Shown here one piece after another: positions 54,652 through 63,977 of a stretch of DNA of 64,000 bases. Origin of the DNA: Burkholderiales bacterium. GTDB lineage: Bacteria; Pseudomonadota; Gammaproteobacteria; Burkholderiales; Nitrosomonadaceae. How positions within the stretch are numbered: position 1 is the first letter of the stretch; each line of letters opens with the position of its first letter. The stretch is from NCBI GenBank assembly GCA_024235735.1, contig JACKLU010000008.1, forward strand, positions 62,001-126,000, read 5' to 3'. The position numbers and the translations under genes were made by a program. Below the pieces are notes generated by a model that did not search any database, had not been told where the DNA came from, and was given only the letters and a program-made list of their open reading frames with translations.

Positions 54652-55275
54652 CTACGCGCTTTGGACTGGTGATATCGTTTGCTCTGCAACACACTTCTTG
54701 AGCATTCGGACACCATTATAAAATGTTGTAACTCTTGATTTATCCAGTATGACACACGGTTTGCGCGCGCGTTCACAGTAATCTTTCGTCACAAAAAACG
54801 CCTCGTGCCTGACACAGTCCAGCGGACATACAATCAGATCAGCATCGGCAAGCAAGGGGTGCAGTTCCGCCATCGCAACATCGGCAGCGCCATGAAAACT
54901 CAGAAATCGTCCGCCGGCATCTTCAACGATCTGACGGTAGGCCGGATACATTTGCAATTGGCCGCCAACACAGAGCACACATTTTCCCTTCAGACAGCCC
55001 GGATTCGTTTCCGCAATCGCTGTAGACGCCTTGACCAGCGGCATGGCGTGCAATTGCGCATCCATTGAATGCTTTACAGGACTGACAGACTTTGCAACAG
55101 CAGTTTGCATAGCGGTTGTGTCCAGAATGAAACGCCCAAGATTTTTCAGTACGTTCAGAGCGACTGGGCCTGATTTTTCAGGCCGAATGAAAGCCGCCGG
55201 AAACGTGATCACTGCCGCTGGATTCAATGCGGCAGATGGAATTAGACTGGAAACCATTTTTTTAACGAATCTCAT
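54652..55275 (-). CDS. DUF2325 domain protein, Fur-regulated
   Basis: This is a 207-residue protein starting at ATG 55275, which has AGGAGC 7 bases upstream. The C-terminal half is a DUF2325 domain: VLCVGGQ, a Tyr-Arg-Gln block, GGRFLSFHGA, ADLIVCPLDCVRHEAFF and KPCVILDKSRVTTFYNGVRML. The function of DUF2325 is unproven. The N-terminal half is low in motifs and partly hydrophobic. A 31-bp Fur palindrome overlaps its promoter, so it should be induced under iron limitation. No iron transporter lies beside it. The Cys residues in the domain could bind metal, but that is inference. Confidence 0.82.
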   Translation of the reverse strand: MRFVKKMVSSLIPSAALNPAAVITFPAAFIRPEKSGPVALNVLKNLGRFILDTTAMQTAVAKSVSPVKHSMDAQLHAMPLVKASTAIAETNPGCLKGKCVLCVGGQLQMYPAYRQIVEDAGGRFLSFHGAADVAMAELHPLLADADLIVCPLDCVRHEAFFVTKDYCERARKPCVILDKSRVTTFYNGVRMLKKCVAEQTISPVQSA

Positions 55276-55434
55276 TTGAAAGCTCCTGATCAATACGGCT
55301 TGCCTGCATAGCTGATCCAACGCATTTGGCGGATACCCTTAAACATGAGCAAGCACAGTTAGATAGCCACTGCTGCGCGTGAATCGATGCGCCAGCGTCA
55401 ATTATTTGTTGCATATTAGCATGCAATCATGATC

Positions 55435-55465
55435 ATTGTAAATGATAATTATTATCATTTACAAT
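55435..55465 (-). promoter_or_regulatory. Extended Fur palindrome over the DUF2325 promoter
   Basis: Two 14-base perfect arms, ATTGTAAATGATAA and TTATCATTTACAAT, flank TTA. Leftwards this contains a -35 (TTGTAA) and -10 (TACAAT) with an 18-base spacer. The central 21 bp match the Fur consensus. The geometry is the same as at 30859-30888. Transcription should begin near 55428. Confidence 0.85.
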
Positions 55466-55563
55466 GTATAGGATGATACCTGAGTCCCTTTTGAGAATTT
55501 CTGTTCTGCGTACTCGATCGACAGGGGATTCGCGCATTTCCAGCCGAGACGGTTTTTCTCCGG

Positions 55564-58161
55564 TTAAACCACAATACTCACCAATTTGCCCGGCACAACG
55601 ATAATTTTTTTAATTGCTGCGCCTTCTACAAATTTTTTCACCTGCTCATTTTCAAGCGCAGTCTGCTCGATAACGGTTTTATCCGCATCTTGCGCAACCA
55701 GGATTTCCCCACGCAGCTTTCCGTTGACCTGCACGACCAGCTTGATTTCATCCTGCACCAGCGCCGATGCATCGGCCTGCGGCCAGGGTTGATCGAGCAA
55801 TTCGGTACCGGGTCTGAGTTCGCGCCACAACGCATGGCAGATATGCGGCACGATCGGCGACAGCAGCAAAACGATGTTTTCCATCGCTTCCTGCATCAGG
55901 TTGCGGGTTGCCGGATCGGTTTCCTGCAGTTTGGCCAGATTGTTCATCAATTCCATGATGGCGGCAATCGCCGTGTTGAATGTATGACGCCGATCCAGAT
56001 CGTCGGTCACTTTTGCGATGGTCTGATGCAGCTGAAAACGCAGACGCCCGAGTTCCGCTGATGCAGCGTGCAAAGCAGGATCAAGGGTGACGATACCCTG
56101 CTCGACATGCGTATGCGCCTGCTTCCATAGGCGCTTGAGAAAGCGGTAAGCGCCATCGACACCGGCGTCCGACCACTCGAGCGTTTGCGTCGGCGGACTG
56201 GCGAACATCATGAACAAACGCGCGGTATCCGCACCGTATGTTTCAACCAGTTTTTGCGGATCAACGCCGTTGTTTTTCGACTTCGACATCGTGCCGATGC
56301 CACCGGATTCAACCGGCTGCTGATCCGCGAACAGCAACACGCTGCTGCGTTTGCCATTCTCATCGTACTGAACGTCGACTTCCGCCGGATTGTAATAGGT
56401 GATACGGCCGCTGCCGCCTTTGCGGTAAAAAATTTCGTTGAGCACCATGCCCTGCGTCAGCAGATTGGTGAACGGCTCATCAATCTTCAGCAGACCGAGG
56501 TCGCGCATGACCTTGCTCCAGAACCGCGAATACAGCAAGTGAAGTATGGCATGCTCGATACCACCGATATACTGGTCCACTGGCAGCCAGTAATTCGCGC
56601 GTTCATCGGTCATGGCCTGGTCCTGATCGGGGCAGGTGTAACGCGCGTAATACCAGGAAGAATCGACAAAGGTATCCATGGTGTCGGTCTCCCGGCGCGC
56701 AGGCTGTCCGCACTTCGGACAGGCGCATTCGTAGAACGACGGCGTTTTACCCAGCGGATTACCGGAGCCATCCGGAACGAGATCCTGCGGCAGAACGACC
56801 GGCAATTGATCGTCAGGCACCGGCACAACACCGCAGTTTTCACAATGAACCAGCGGAATCGGACAACCCCAGTAACGCTGACGGGAAATCCCCCAGTCGC
56901 GCAGGCGATACTGCACGCGTTTGCTGCCCAGCCCTTTTGCCTGCAAGGCGGCGGCAATCGCATCCACCGCCGCCTGAAACGCCAAACCGGAATACTCACC
57001 CGAATCGAAGGTAACCCCGTGTTCGACGTAAGCTTCCGTCAATGGCAGCTGCAAGTCCCTATCAGCAGGTCTGATCACGGTCTTAACCGGCAGCGAATAG
57101 TGCCTAGCGAAATCAAAATCACGTTCATCATGCGCAGGCACCGCCATCACAGCGCCCTCGCCGTACCCCATCAGCACGTAATTGGCAATCCACACTGGCA
57201 GACGCTCCCCGCTGAGCGGGTGAATGACGAACAGACCGGTATCCATGCCTTTCTTTTCTTGCGTGGCCAGGTCGGCTTCTTTGGTCGCGCCCTGCTTGCA
57301 TTCCTGAATAAAACGGTGCAAGGCTGGATTATCCCTGGCGGCATGCAACGCAATCGGATGCTCAGCTGCGACAGCGACATAGGTAGCGCCCATCAGAGTG
57401 TCGGCGCGCGTGGTGAATACTTTCAGATCCTGTGGTGTACCGGAAGCCGTATCGGCGGGGAAAACGATGTCCACGCCATGACTCTTGCCGATCCAGTTGG
57501 CCTGCATGGTTCTGACCCGTTCCGGCCAGCCAGGCAACGTATCCAGGGCCTCGAGCAATTCGTCGGCGTATTGCGTGATTTTCATGTAATACATCGGAAT
57601 CTCGCGCTTTTCGACCGGCGCGCCAGTACGCCAGCCGCAACCGTCGATCACCTGTTCATTCGCCAGAACGGTTTGATCAATCGGATCCCAGTTGACAGTA
57701 CCCGTCGTCTGATACACCAGTCCTTTTTCCAGCATGCGCAAGAACAGCCATTGATTCCAGTGATAATAATCTGGATCGCAGGTAGCCAGTTCGCGATCCC
57801 AGTCGATACCGAGCCCCAGGCTTTTCAACTGCATGCGCATATAAGCGATATTGTCATAAGTCCATTTTGCCGGTGAAACATTGTTCTGCATCGCCGCGTT
57901 TTCGGCAGGCAACCCAAAAGCATCCCAGCCCATGGGTTGCAATACGTTATAACCCCGCATGCGCCGGTAACGCGACAAAACGTCTCCGATAGTGTAGTTG
58001 CGCACATGCCCCATATGCAGTTTCCCGGATGGATAAGGAAACATGGACAGGCAGTAATATTTGGGTTTTTCTGAAGTCTCTGTCGCCTTGAACGCAGCAG
58101 TTTTTTCCCAGTATTGCTGGGCGCTTTTTTCAATTTCCTGGGGATGGTATTTTTCTTGCAT
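55564..58161 (-). CDS. leuS: Leucyl-tRNA synthetase
   Basis: LeuS charges tRNA-Leu. The 865-residue protein has the class I signatures HMGH (49-52, in PYPSGKLHMGHVRNYT) and MSKSK (625-629, in TMSKSKNNGVDP). The CP1 editing domain (about 220-420) contains the conserved TRADTLMGATYVAV and HDERDFDFA blocks, and the tRNA-binding C-terminus ends KKIIVVPGKLVSIVV. The length is that of E. coli LeuS (860). It starts far upstream of its neighbour DUF2325 and has its own promoter. Confidence 0.98.
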   Translation of the reverse strand: MQEKYHPQEIEKSAQQYWEKTAAFKATETSEKPKYYCLSMFPYPSGKLHMGHVRNYTIGDVLSRYRRMRGYNVLQPMGWDAFGLPAENAAMQNNVSPAKWTYDNIAYMRMQLKSLGLGIDWDRELATCDPDYYHWNQWLFLRMLEKGLVYQTTGTVNWDPIDQTVLANEQVIDGCGWRTGAPVEKREIPMYYMKITQYADELLEALDTLPGWPERVRTMQANWIGKSHGVDIVFPADTASGTPQDLKVFTTRADTLMGATYVAVAAEHPIALHAARDNPALHRFIQECKQGATKEADLATQEKKGMDTGLFVIHPLSGERLPVWIANYVLMGYGEGAVMAVPAHDERDFDFARHYSLPVKTVIRPADRDLQLPLTEAYVEHGVTFDSGEYSGLAFQAAVDAIAAALQAKGLGSKRVQYRLRDWGISRQRYWGCPIPLVHCENCGVVPVPDDQLPVVLPQDLVPDGSGNPLGKTPSFYECACPKCGQPARRETDTMDTFVDSSWYYARYTCPDQDQAMTDERANYWLPVDQYIGGIEHAILHLLYSRFWSKVMRDLGLLKIDEPFTNLLTQGMVLNEIFYRKGGSGRITYYNPAEVDVQYDENGKRSSVLLFADQQPVESGGIGTMSKSKNNGVDPQKLVETYGADTARLFMMFASPPTQTLEWSDAGVDGAYRFLKRLWKQAHTHVEQGIVTLDPALHAASAELGRLRFQLHQTIAKVTDDLDRRHTFNTAIAAIMELMNNLAKLQETDPATRNLMQEAMENIVLLLSPIVPHICHALWRELRPGTELLDQPWPQADASALVQDEIKLVVQVNGKLRGEILVAQDADKTVIEQTALENEQVKKFVEGAAIKKIIVVPGKLVSIVV

Positions 58162-58354
58162 GGGATGGCTGTTTTTTTAAAAAAATCTGATTATACCGTG
58201 AAGTGTCATGACAGGAATATGCTGTACACCTGAACGAAATACCAATCTTTGAAATCCGGTGCGCGAAGTGTCACGCTTCAAATGAATGGAACTCAAGATA
58301 AACCTGTTTAGTACGATAAAGAAATGGAAATAAATACTTAGTGTAGAGGACAAC

Positions 58355-59635
58355 ATGAAGGAAGCATTTCTTGGCAGATTGCCCATTCTTGATCGTAAAC
58401 AAAACCTGGCGGCATTTGAGCTTTTATTCCGCACCAGCGAGCACAACAAAGCCGATGTCATCGATCATTCAGCTGCATCGGCAAATGTTATCATCGACAC
58501 CTATGGTCAATTAGGCATCGATAAAGTCATGGGAAAACGGCGCGGCTTCATTAAAGTGGATGCGGAATTATTGATGGATGACGCGCTTTTTTTACTGCCA
58601 AGGAATCAAGTTGTTTTCGAAATCCTCAGAAATGTAACCATTACCGACGAAATCATACAGCGCTGCAAAAGCCTGCGGCAAAAGGGCTATCAACTGGCGA
58701 TCTCCAATGCGACCGGACTGGATAGCCAACTCGAACAGATTTTATCGCTAGTGAATGTCGTCAAGATAAATCCGGAAGCTTCGCTGATAAGCGAACAAGC
58801 CTTACTTAATCTGATTAAAAAACTTAAGCGCTGGCCGGTTCTGTTGCTGGCCGAAAAAGTGGAAAACCGGGAAACCGCGCGACACTGCCTTGATCTGGGA
58901 TTCGACATGCTGCAAGGCTTCTACTTTGCGCAACCGGAAGTCATTACCGGCAAACGCGCGGACCCCGCAAAATTATCCTTGCTTAAATTGATGGTGCTGA
59001 TCGTCAAAGACAAGGACGTTTCAGAAATAGAAAATGAGCTCAAATATCAACCTGGTCTAAGTTACAACCTGCTGCGCATGGTCAATTCAGCATCCATGGG
59101 TTTATCCACAACCGTGAACTCAATCAAGCGCGCCATTATGATACTCGGCCGCAAACAATTGCAGCGTTGGGTGCAGATATTATTGTATACCGCCAGACAA
59201 AATTCCAGCGGTGATTCCGATGCTTTAATGCAGACAGCCACCATCAGAGGCAAGCTGCTGGAGTTTATTGCCAGCAAGGATCGCCCGCATGACAAAAACC
59301 ATCAAGACCGCGCTTTTATGGTCGGTATTCTGTCATTACTCGACTCGCTGCTGGGCATGGAAATGCAGGAGCTTGTCAAGACACTCAGCATACAAAAAGA
59401 CATGTGTGATGCATTAATATTGCGGCGCGGTTACCTGGGGCGTCAACTCGAACTGATTGAAGCGCAGGAACGCGGTGAGTTTGATCACGTCCAGTCGATA
59501 CTCAATGAATTGGGTTTTCTGGAAATGTACGAATTGACGCAAATGGAACTTGAAGCCGCAGCCTGGGCAAATCAAATCAATGAAGCGCTCAAGCAAACTC
59601 AATCTTCCGAATCGAATACATTCGCGCCAGTCTGA
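58355..59635 (+). CDS. EAL-like / HDOD signalling protein (YuxH family)
   Basis: The 426-residue protein has an N-terminal EAL-like domain (about 5-200) in which the catalytic EAL is FELLFR, DDFGTG is absent, and the metal ligands are not recognisable, so no c-di-GMP hydrolysis is expected. A HDOD domain follows (about 205-400): the PGLSYNLLRMVNSASMG motif and a helical bundle. HDOD proteins act as regulators through protein partners. This fusion (YuxH/CdgJ type) often links to motility control. It stands alone and is divergent from leuS. Confidence 0.9.
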   Translation: MKEAFLGRLPILDRKQNLAAFELLFRTSEHNKADVIDHSAASANVIIDTYGQLGIDKVMGKRRGFIKVDAELLMDDALFLLPRNQVVFEILRNVTITDEIIQRCKSLRQKGYQLAISNATGLDSQLEQILSLVNVVKINPEASLISEQALLNLIKKLKRWPVLLLAEKVENRETARHCLDLGFDMLQGFYFAQPEVITGKRADPAKLSLLKLMVLIVKDKDVSEIENELKYQPGLSYNLLRMVNSASMGLSTTVNSIKRAIMILGRKQLQRWVQILLYTARQNSSGDSDALMQTATIRGKLLEFIASKDRPHDKNHQDRAFMVGILSLLDSLLGMEMQELVKTLSIQKDMCDALILRRGYLGRQLELIEAQERGEFDHVQSILNELGFLEMYELTQMELEAAAWANQINEALKQTQSSESNTFAPV

Positions 59636-59641
59636 AAGGCT

Positions 59642-60589
59642 CTAGTTGATTGATGCCAGCACCAAAAAATTCTGAAAATCCCGCAAGTAAACAATGAGAA
59701 TTGTAACGGAAACCATCACACCGGCCAGATTAAGTAGTGCATAGCAGCGAAATTTTTTCGCCAGTGTTTTTTGACTGTATGTTGAAATGATAAACGGGTG
59801 ATGTTTATCGGATGTCCGGCTTAGCGCATGCGCAGTTGGCAAACGCGCCATCTCCCGACGCCGCACCTCCGCCTCCTGTCTGGCCGCTTCACGCACCGCT
59901 TCCCATTCCTGCAAATCGATTTCACCGTTTTTGTCCTGATCAAAACGCTTCAGAATGTCGCTATAATTTTGCCGCCATTCGCGAATAACCTGCCCAGTCA
60001 TTTGATGCGTATCCGGGATATTTCTTCCACCGCCGCTACTGCCAAATGAACCCAGTGCGTAAATAATGTCATGAACATGGATAAGCTTCTCAATATAGCG
60101 ATAGCGCCGGCTGCTTAATACTTTTAACAGAATATTCCGCGTATCCGCTTGACCCGGTCTGGGCGTATTTCCATACCAGGTGCGCGAATGCGCGGTCATT
60201 ACTTCCGCGCCTTCTGGATGCACAATGCAGGCATCCGTGTCATCGTGGATAACAAAAGACTGATTGCTTGTGCCTTCTTCAACCGTTTTCCATTGATTGC
60301 TCCTGCCTGATTTCTGGAGTTGCTGGACTTTAAAAGTGTACCAGACGCACGGGCTACCCGAGAGTGGCGCTGCAAGCCCCTTATTTCTGGCAGACGAAAC
60401 CGCACCTACTATTTCAACGTAGCCTTGCGCGGCTGAACGGATTCTGGAAGTAGGCGTATCCTCGATCAGTCGCGCACGCTTAAAATAATGAAAAACAAAC
60501 CAGAAGCAAACCAGCGCCGCCAGACCAGCGGTGATCAGAAAAACAAGCTGGTTGTCATGCATTGGCGCATTCCCCTGTATCGGAATCAT
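59642..60589 (-). CDS. GIDE-domain membrane protein with an EF-hand
   Basis: The 315-residue protein has membrane segments at about 16-35 and 283-305 and a GIDE-type domain between about 55 and 180 (PLSGSPCVWYTFKVQQ), as in bacterial relatives of mitochondrial E3 ligase MUL1. It carries a canonical EF-hand loop, DQDKNGEIDLQE (217-228), with all Ca2+ ligands. The start at 60589 overlaps the lemA stop in ATGA. In many betaproteobacteria a GIDE gene follows lemA. The EF-hand suggests Ca2+ sensing. Function is unproven. Confidence 0.87.
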   Translation of the reverse strand: MIPIQGNAPMHDNQLVFLITAGLAALVCFWFVFHYFKRARLIEDTPTSRIRSAAQGYVEIVGAVSSARNKGLAAPLSGSPCVWYTFKVQQLQKSGRSNQWKTVEEGTSNQSFVIHDDTDACIVHPEGAEVMTAHSRTWYGNTPRPGQADTRNILLKVLSSRRYRYIEKLIHVHDIIYALGSFGSSGGGRNIPDTHQMTGQVIREWRQNYSDILKRFDQDKNGEIDLQEWEAVREAARQEAEVRRREMARLPTAHALSRTSDKHHPFIISTYSQKTLAKKFRCYALLNLAGVMVSVTILIVYLRDFQNFLVLASIN

Positions 60590-61158
60590 TGGAACAAGGC
60601 TTTCAATTGAACATCCGCTTTGTCAGACTCGGAAAATTCAAGTAGATCAAAGGCAGAAAACCCGAACAACTTGGCAACCAGAATATCCGGAAATTGTTCT
60701 ATCCGGATATTGTTAATATTGGTCGAATCGTTATAAAACTCACGCCGGTCGGCGATGTCATGCTCCAATCCGGTAATGCGGGTCTGTAAATGCCGGAATG
60801 ATTCATTGGCTTTGAGTTCAGGATACGATTCCGCCAGTGCGAAGAGATTCCCCAAGCCCAACCGCAGTTGCGTTTCCGCAGCACCCAGCGCTTTCATATT
60901 GGAATCCTGTTGCGCAGTTGCAACCGCTGAACGCGCCTTAATAATAGCTTCCAGCGCCGCTTTCTCGTAACCCATGTACTGCCTGCACGTTTCCACAAGC
61001 TTGGGTAATTCGTCATGACGCTGTTTTAACAGGACAGCGATATTTGACCATGCTTTCGAAGCATTGTGCTTCAGTTTCACCAGATTGTTATAAATCAGAA
61101 TAATGTAGACACTGACGACGCTTAAGACCACCAGAACAACGATTGTAGAAACTTCCAT
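60586..61158 (-). CDS. lemA: LemA family membrane protein
   Basis: The 190-residue protein has a single N-terminal membrane helix (VVLVVLSVVSVYIILIYNNLV) and the LemA helical domain with YNNLVKLKHNASKAWSNIAVLLKQRHDELPKLV (in pieces), SYPELKANESF and REFYNDS. LemA proteins are anchored in the inner membrane with the helical domain in the periplasm. Their molecular role is unknown. It forms a two-gene operon with the GIDE gene by 4-base overlap. Confidence 0.95.
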   Translation of the reverse strand: MEVSTIVVLVVLSVVSVYIILIYNNLVKLKHNASKAWSNIAVLLKQRHDELPKLVETCRQYMGYEKAALEAIIKARSAVATAQQDSNMKALGAAETQLRLGLGNLFALAESYPELKANESFRHLQTRITGLEHDIADRREFYNDSTNINNIRIEQFPDILVAKLFGFSAFDLLEFSESDKADVQLKALFQ

Positions 61159-61444
61159 TGTCGCAACCTCATATCAAAAATTAATAAAACCAGCAGATTA
61201 ATTGATTCTTTCAAGCCTTGTTTCATAACTGAAATGACAAAACGGATAAATGGCTCGAAAATTGAGGTTACTGCCATGCAGCAAAGGTCGCCAGCCTGAA
61301 TGACAAGACGTTAAAGCTGCCCGGCCAGCATATCTGACGGTAAAGAAAGGAGACGTGATCTTTTGTGCGGTGTAGCGATTATCCGAATAATTCCGGGTAT
61401 TTTTACCCGTAGCATCGCACGCCAGACGATACTGCCTTACACTA

Positions 61445-62266
61445 TTAACGCGCGCTGTTCAGCATATGAACAATATGCCTGCCCGGAATGGCATAACTGA
61501 TGCCGCTTGGCGCTGATAATGCAGCTTCCTTTTTTCCTTTGACATACACCATATTGATAATGCCGTAGACAACTCCCGTATCCGGATCATACAGCGGACT
61601 GCCGCTGTTTCCCGGATAGGCGACGCCGTCAAGCTGGAAAACCATGAAAGGTGTTTTCAGTTGCCGGATCAGTTTGGCATCCAGTTGCACCGCATTGTTT
61701 ACCGGTCTGATAATAGGCGTAATTGAGGACACAATGGCTTGATGTGTAACGGGGTAGAAGCCCAGCACCATCCCGATTGGAAAGCCGGTATAAGCCACGC
61801 GCCTGCCCTCCCTGATCAATTCCGAATCACCGAGCGTCAATACAGGCAAAGCTGTTCCGCTGATTCTCAGCAGCGCCAGATCATGCGCCGTGTCTCTAAA
61901 AATCACCGTCGCGTCTCTGATCTCCGGTTCATTATCGCGCCCTGTAATCACAACCTGCTTTTCCATACGTTCCAGATTCAGCGTCTCTGGAATGACATGC
62001 GCATTTGTAACGATATGCAGGCCGTCACCGACGGCAAACCCTGTGCCCATCAGCGTCAACGCAGGTGACTTCATTCTCTGGTAGGTGCCAATGCCGACTA
62101 CTGAAGGTTTTATCCTGGCAATGGTTTCTTCTAGTTGCGCATGACTCGCAGGTGATAAAATGCACAGAAGGACGGCTAAAAATAATGACACAAACCCTAT
62201 CCCGTGCTGCCGGAAAGGCGCAAACCGCAGATATCGGTGACAGGCAACGCATGAAAAATTAACCAT
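61445..62266 (-). CDS. Exported trypsin-like serine protease
   Basis: The 273-residue protein has a signal peptide (FVSLFLAVLLCILSPASHA, up to about residue 43) and a trypsin-fold domain with catalytic His90 (TNAHVI), Asp129 (AHDLALLRI) and Ser221 (PGNSGSPL). It resembles DegP/HtrA proteases but has no PDZ domain. It should act in the periplasm or outside the cell. It is monocistronic with its own leader. Confidence 0.9.
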   Translation of the reverse strand: MVNFSCVACHRYLRFAPFRQHGIGFVSLFLAVLLCILSPASHAQLEETIARIKPSVVGIGTYQRMKSPALTLMGTGFAVGDGLHIVTNAHVIPETLNLERMEKQVVITGRDNEPEIRDATVIFRDTAHDLALLRISGTALPVLTLGDSELIREGRRVAYTGFPIGMVLGFYPVTHQAIVSSITPIIRPVNNAVQLDAKLIRQLKTPFMVFQLDGVAYPGNSGSPLYDPDTGVVYGIINMVYVKGKKEAALSAPSGISYAIPGRHIVHMLNSAR

Positions 62267-62311
62267 AGCTTGAACCTTGAAGTTTTAAAATGCGCTCCGG
62301 CGCCGAACCAA

Positions 62312-62474
62312 AGGGTGCCTCTAAAAAACTCAGAATTTTAAATAAAAAAACAAGCAAGACGAGGCAAGAACAAAAAATATTGACACGACACAGGAATGCG
62401 GCGTGATATGCAAAGAAATATTTTTTGTAAACAACGGCGTATTGTAACAAAATATGAATTTTTAGAGATGCCCT
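62312..62474. mobile_element. Miniature inverted-repeat element, family C (163 bp)
   Basis: Left end AGGGTGCCTCTAAAAA and right end TTTTTAGAGATGCCCT form terminal inverted repeats (inner 11 bp nearly perfect). The interior is AT-rich and non-coding, sharing a block with 10155. It lies between the protease and gltX starts and could influence either promoter. Confidence 0.8.
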
Positions 62475-62524
62475 AAAATAAATACAAACACTGCTTATCT
62501 TATAACACCGAGAAACAAACTATC

Positions 62525-63925
62525 ATGTCCGTACGCACCCGATTCGCACCCAGTCCAACCGGTTACCTGCACATTGGCGGCGCCCGCACTGCGCTGTTTT
62601 CCTGGGCCTATGCCCGCAAACATGGCGGCAAATTCATACTGCGCATCGAAGATACCGATCTTGAACGCTCAACGAAGGAATCCATCCAGGCTATACATGA
62701 CGGCATGGCCTGGCTCGGACTGGATTACGATGAAGGGCCGTTCTATCAGATGGAACGTTTGCAACGCTATCACGAAGTCGCCCGGCAATTGATGGAAAAT
62801 GACCTGGCCTACTACTGCTACGCCAGCAAGGAAGAACTGGATGAAATGCGTGAAAAACAACTGGCCGCCGGATTGAAGCCACGTTACGACGGGCGCTGGC
62901 GCGATTCCCGGGAAACACCACCCGCCGGCGTCAAACCTGTTATCCGCTTCAAAAATCCGCTGTCGGGTTTTGTTACGTTTAATGACTTGATCAAGGGAAA
63001 AATCACCGTCGCCAACAACGAACTCGATGATCTTGTTCTAATCCGCAGCGACGGCGTGCCGACCTATAACTTCAGCGTTGTGCTGGACGATCTGGACATG
63101 AACATCACGCATGTCATTCGCGGCGATGATCATGTCAACAACACGCCGCGGCAGATCAACATCATCAAAGCCCTGGATGCGCCACTACCTGAATATGCGC
63201 ATGTACCAATGATACTGGGCGCTAATGGCGAGCGCCTGTCCAAGCGGCATGGCGCGGTTTCGGTGACGCAGTACCGCGACGACGGTTATCTGCCCGAGGC
63301 GCTGGTCAATTATCTGGCCAGACTGGGCTGGTCGCATGGCGATGAAGAAATTTTCAGCCGCGATCAACTGGTGGAATGGTTTGATCTGACATCGATCAGC
63401 CGGTCGCCCGCAAAATTCAATCCCGAAAAACTGCACTGGCTGAACCAGCAATATCTGAAAATCACCGACAACGCCCGCCTGGCCGAACTCGTCATCCCAT
63501 TCCTGGAAAAAGATGGCTGCGAGACGCACACCGGTCCCGATTTGAACGCCGTAGTCGATTTATTGAAAGAAAGAGTCAACACCATCGAAGAACTGGCTGA
63601 TGCCGCCGTATTCTTCTTCCGTCCGCTGGAACCCGCCGATGAACTGAAAACACAATTCTTTACCGCGGACAACAAACCGATCCTGCTCGACCTGCTGGAA
63701 CGGCTGACACAAACACAGGACTGGACGAGAGAAACGATCCAGCGCATCATCAAGGATACGGTCAAGACACATAACATCAAATTCCCCGCCGTTGCGATGC
63801 CACTGCGGGTCATGGTCACAGGAGAAACGCATACGCCGTCAATCGACGCGGTGCTTGAACTGCTGGGCCGCGAAGAAACGATCAGACGCATGAATACGCA
63901 AATAAATCATTTTCCATCTGCATAG
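62525..63925 (+). CDS. gltX: Glutamyl-tRNA synthetase
   Basis: GltX charges tRNA-Glu. The 466-residue protein has the class I motifs HIGG (16-19, in FAPSPTGYLHIGGART) and LSKRHGA near 239, and the C-terminal anticodon-binding domain. The length matches the bacterial discriminating type. A tRNA gene follows on the same strand. No ribosome site stronger than GAGAAAC is seen at the start. Confidence 0.97.
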   Translation: MSVRTRFAPSPTGYLHIGGARTALFSWAYARKHGGKFILRIEDTDLERSTKESIQAIHDGMAWLGLDYDEGPFYQMERLQRYHEVARQLMENDLAYYCYASKEELDEMREKQLAAGLKPRYDGRWRDSRETPPAGVKPVIRFKNPLSGFVTFNDLIKGKITVANNELDDLVLIRSDGVPTYNFSVVLDDLDMNITHVIRGDDHVNNTPRQINIIKALDAPLPEYAHVPMILGANGERLSKRHGAVSVTQYRDDGYLPEALVNYLARLGWSHGDEEIFSRDQLVEWFDLTSISRSPAKFNPEKLHWLNQQYLKITDNARLAELVIPFLEKDGCETHTGPDLNAVVDLLKERVNTIEELADAAVFFFRPLEPADELKTQFFTADNKPILLDLLERLTQTQDWTRETIQRIIKDTVKTHNIKFPAVAMPLRVMVTGETHTPSIDAVLELLGREETIRRMNTQINHFPSA

Positions 63926-63931
63926 AATTGC

Positions 63932-63960
63932 TTTACTTTGCAGGACTGCGTCAGTATAAT
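63932..63960 (+). promoter_or_regulatory. Sigma-70 promoter of the tRNA gene
   Basis: TTTACT (63932) and perfect TATAAT (63955-63960) are separated by 17 bases. The start would be about 63967, just upstream of the tRNA. Confidence 0.7.
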
Positions 63961-63977
63961 CCCTGTTCCTTTGATCA

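Noticed and set aside
56185..57876. 563-codon plus-strand frame opposite leuS
   Set aside because: It lies wholly inside the leuS gene on the other strand, is rich in His/Arg/Gly typical of antisense frames, and has no ribosome site or domain.
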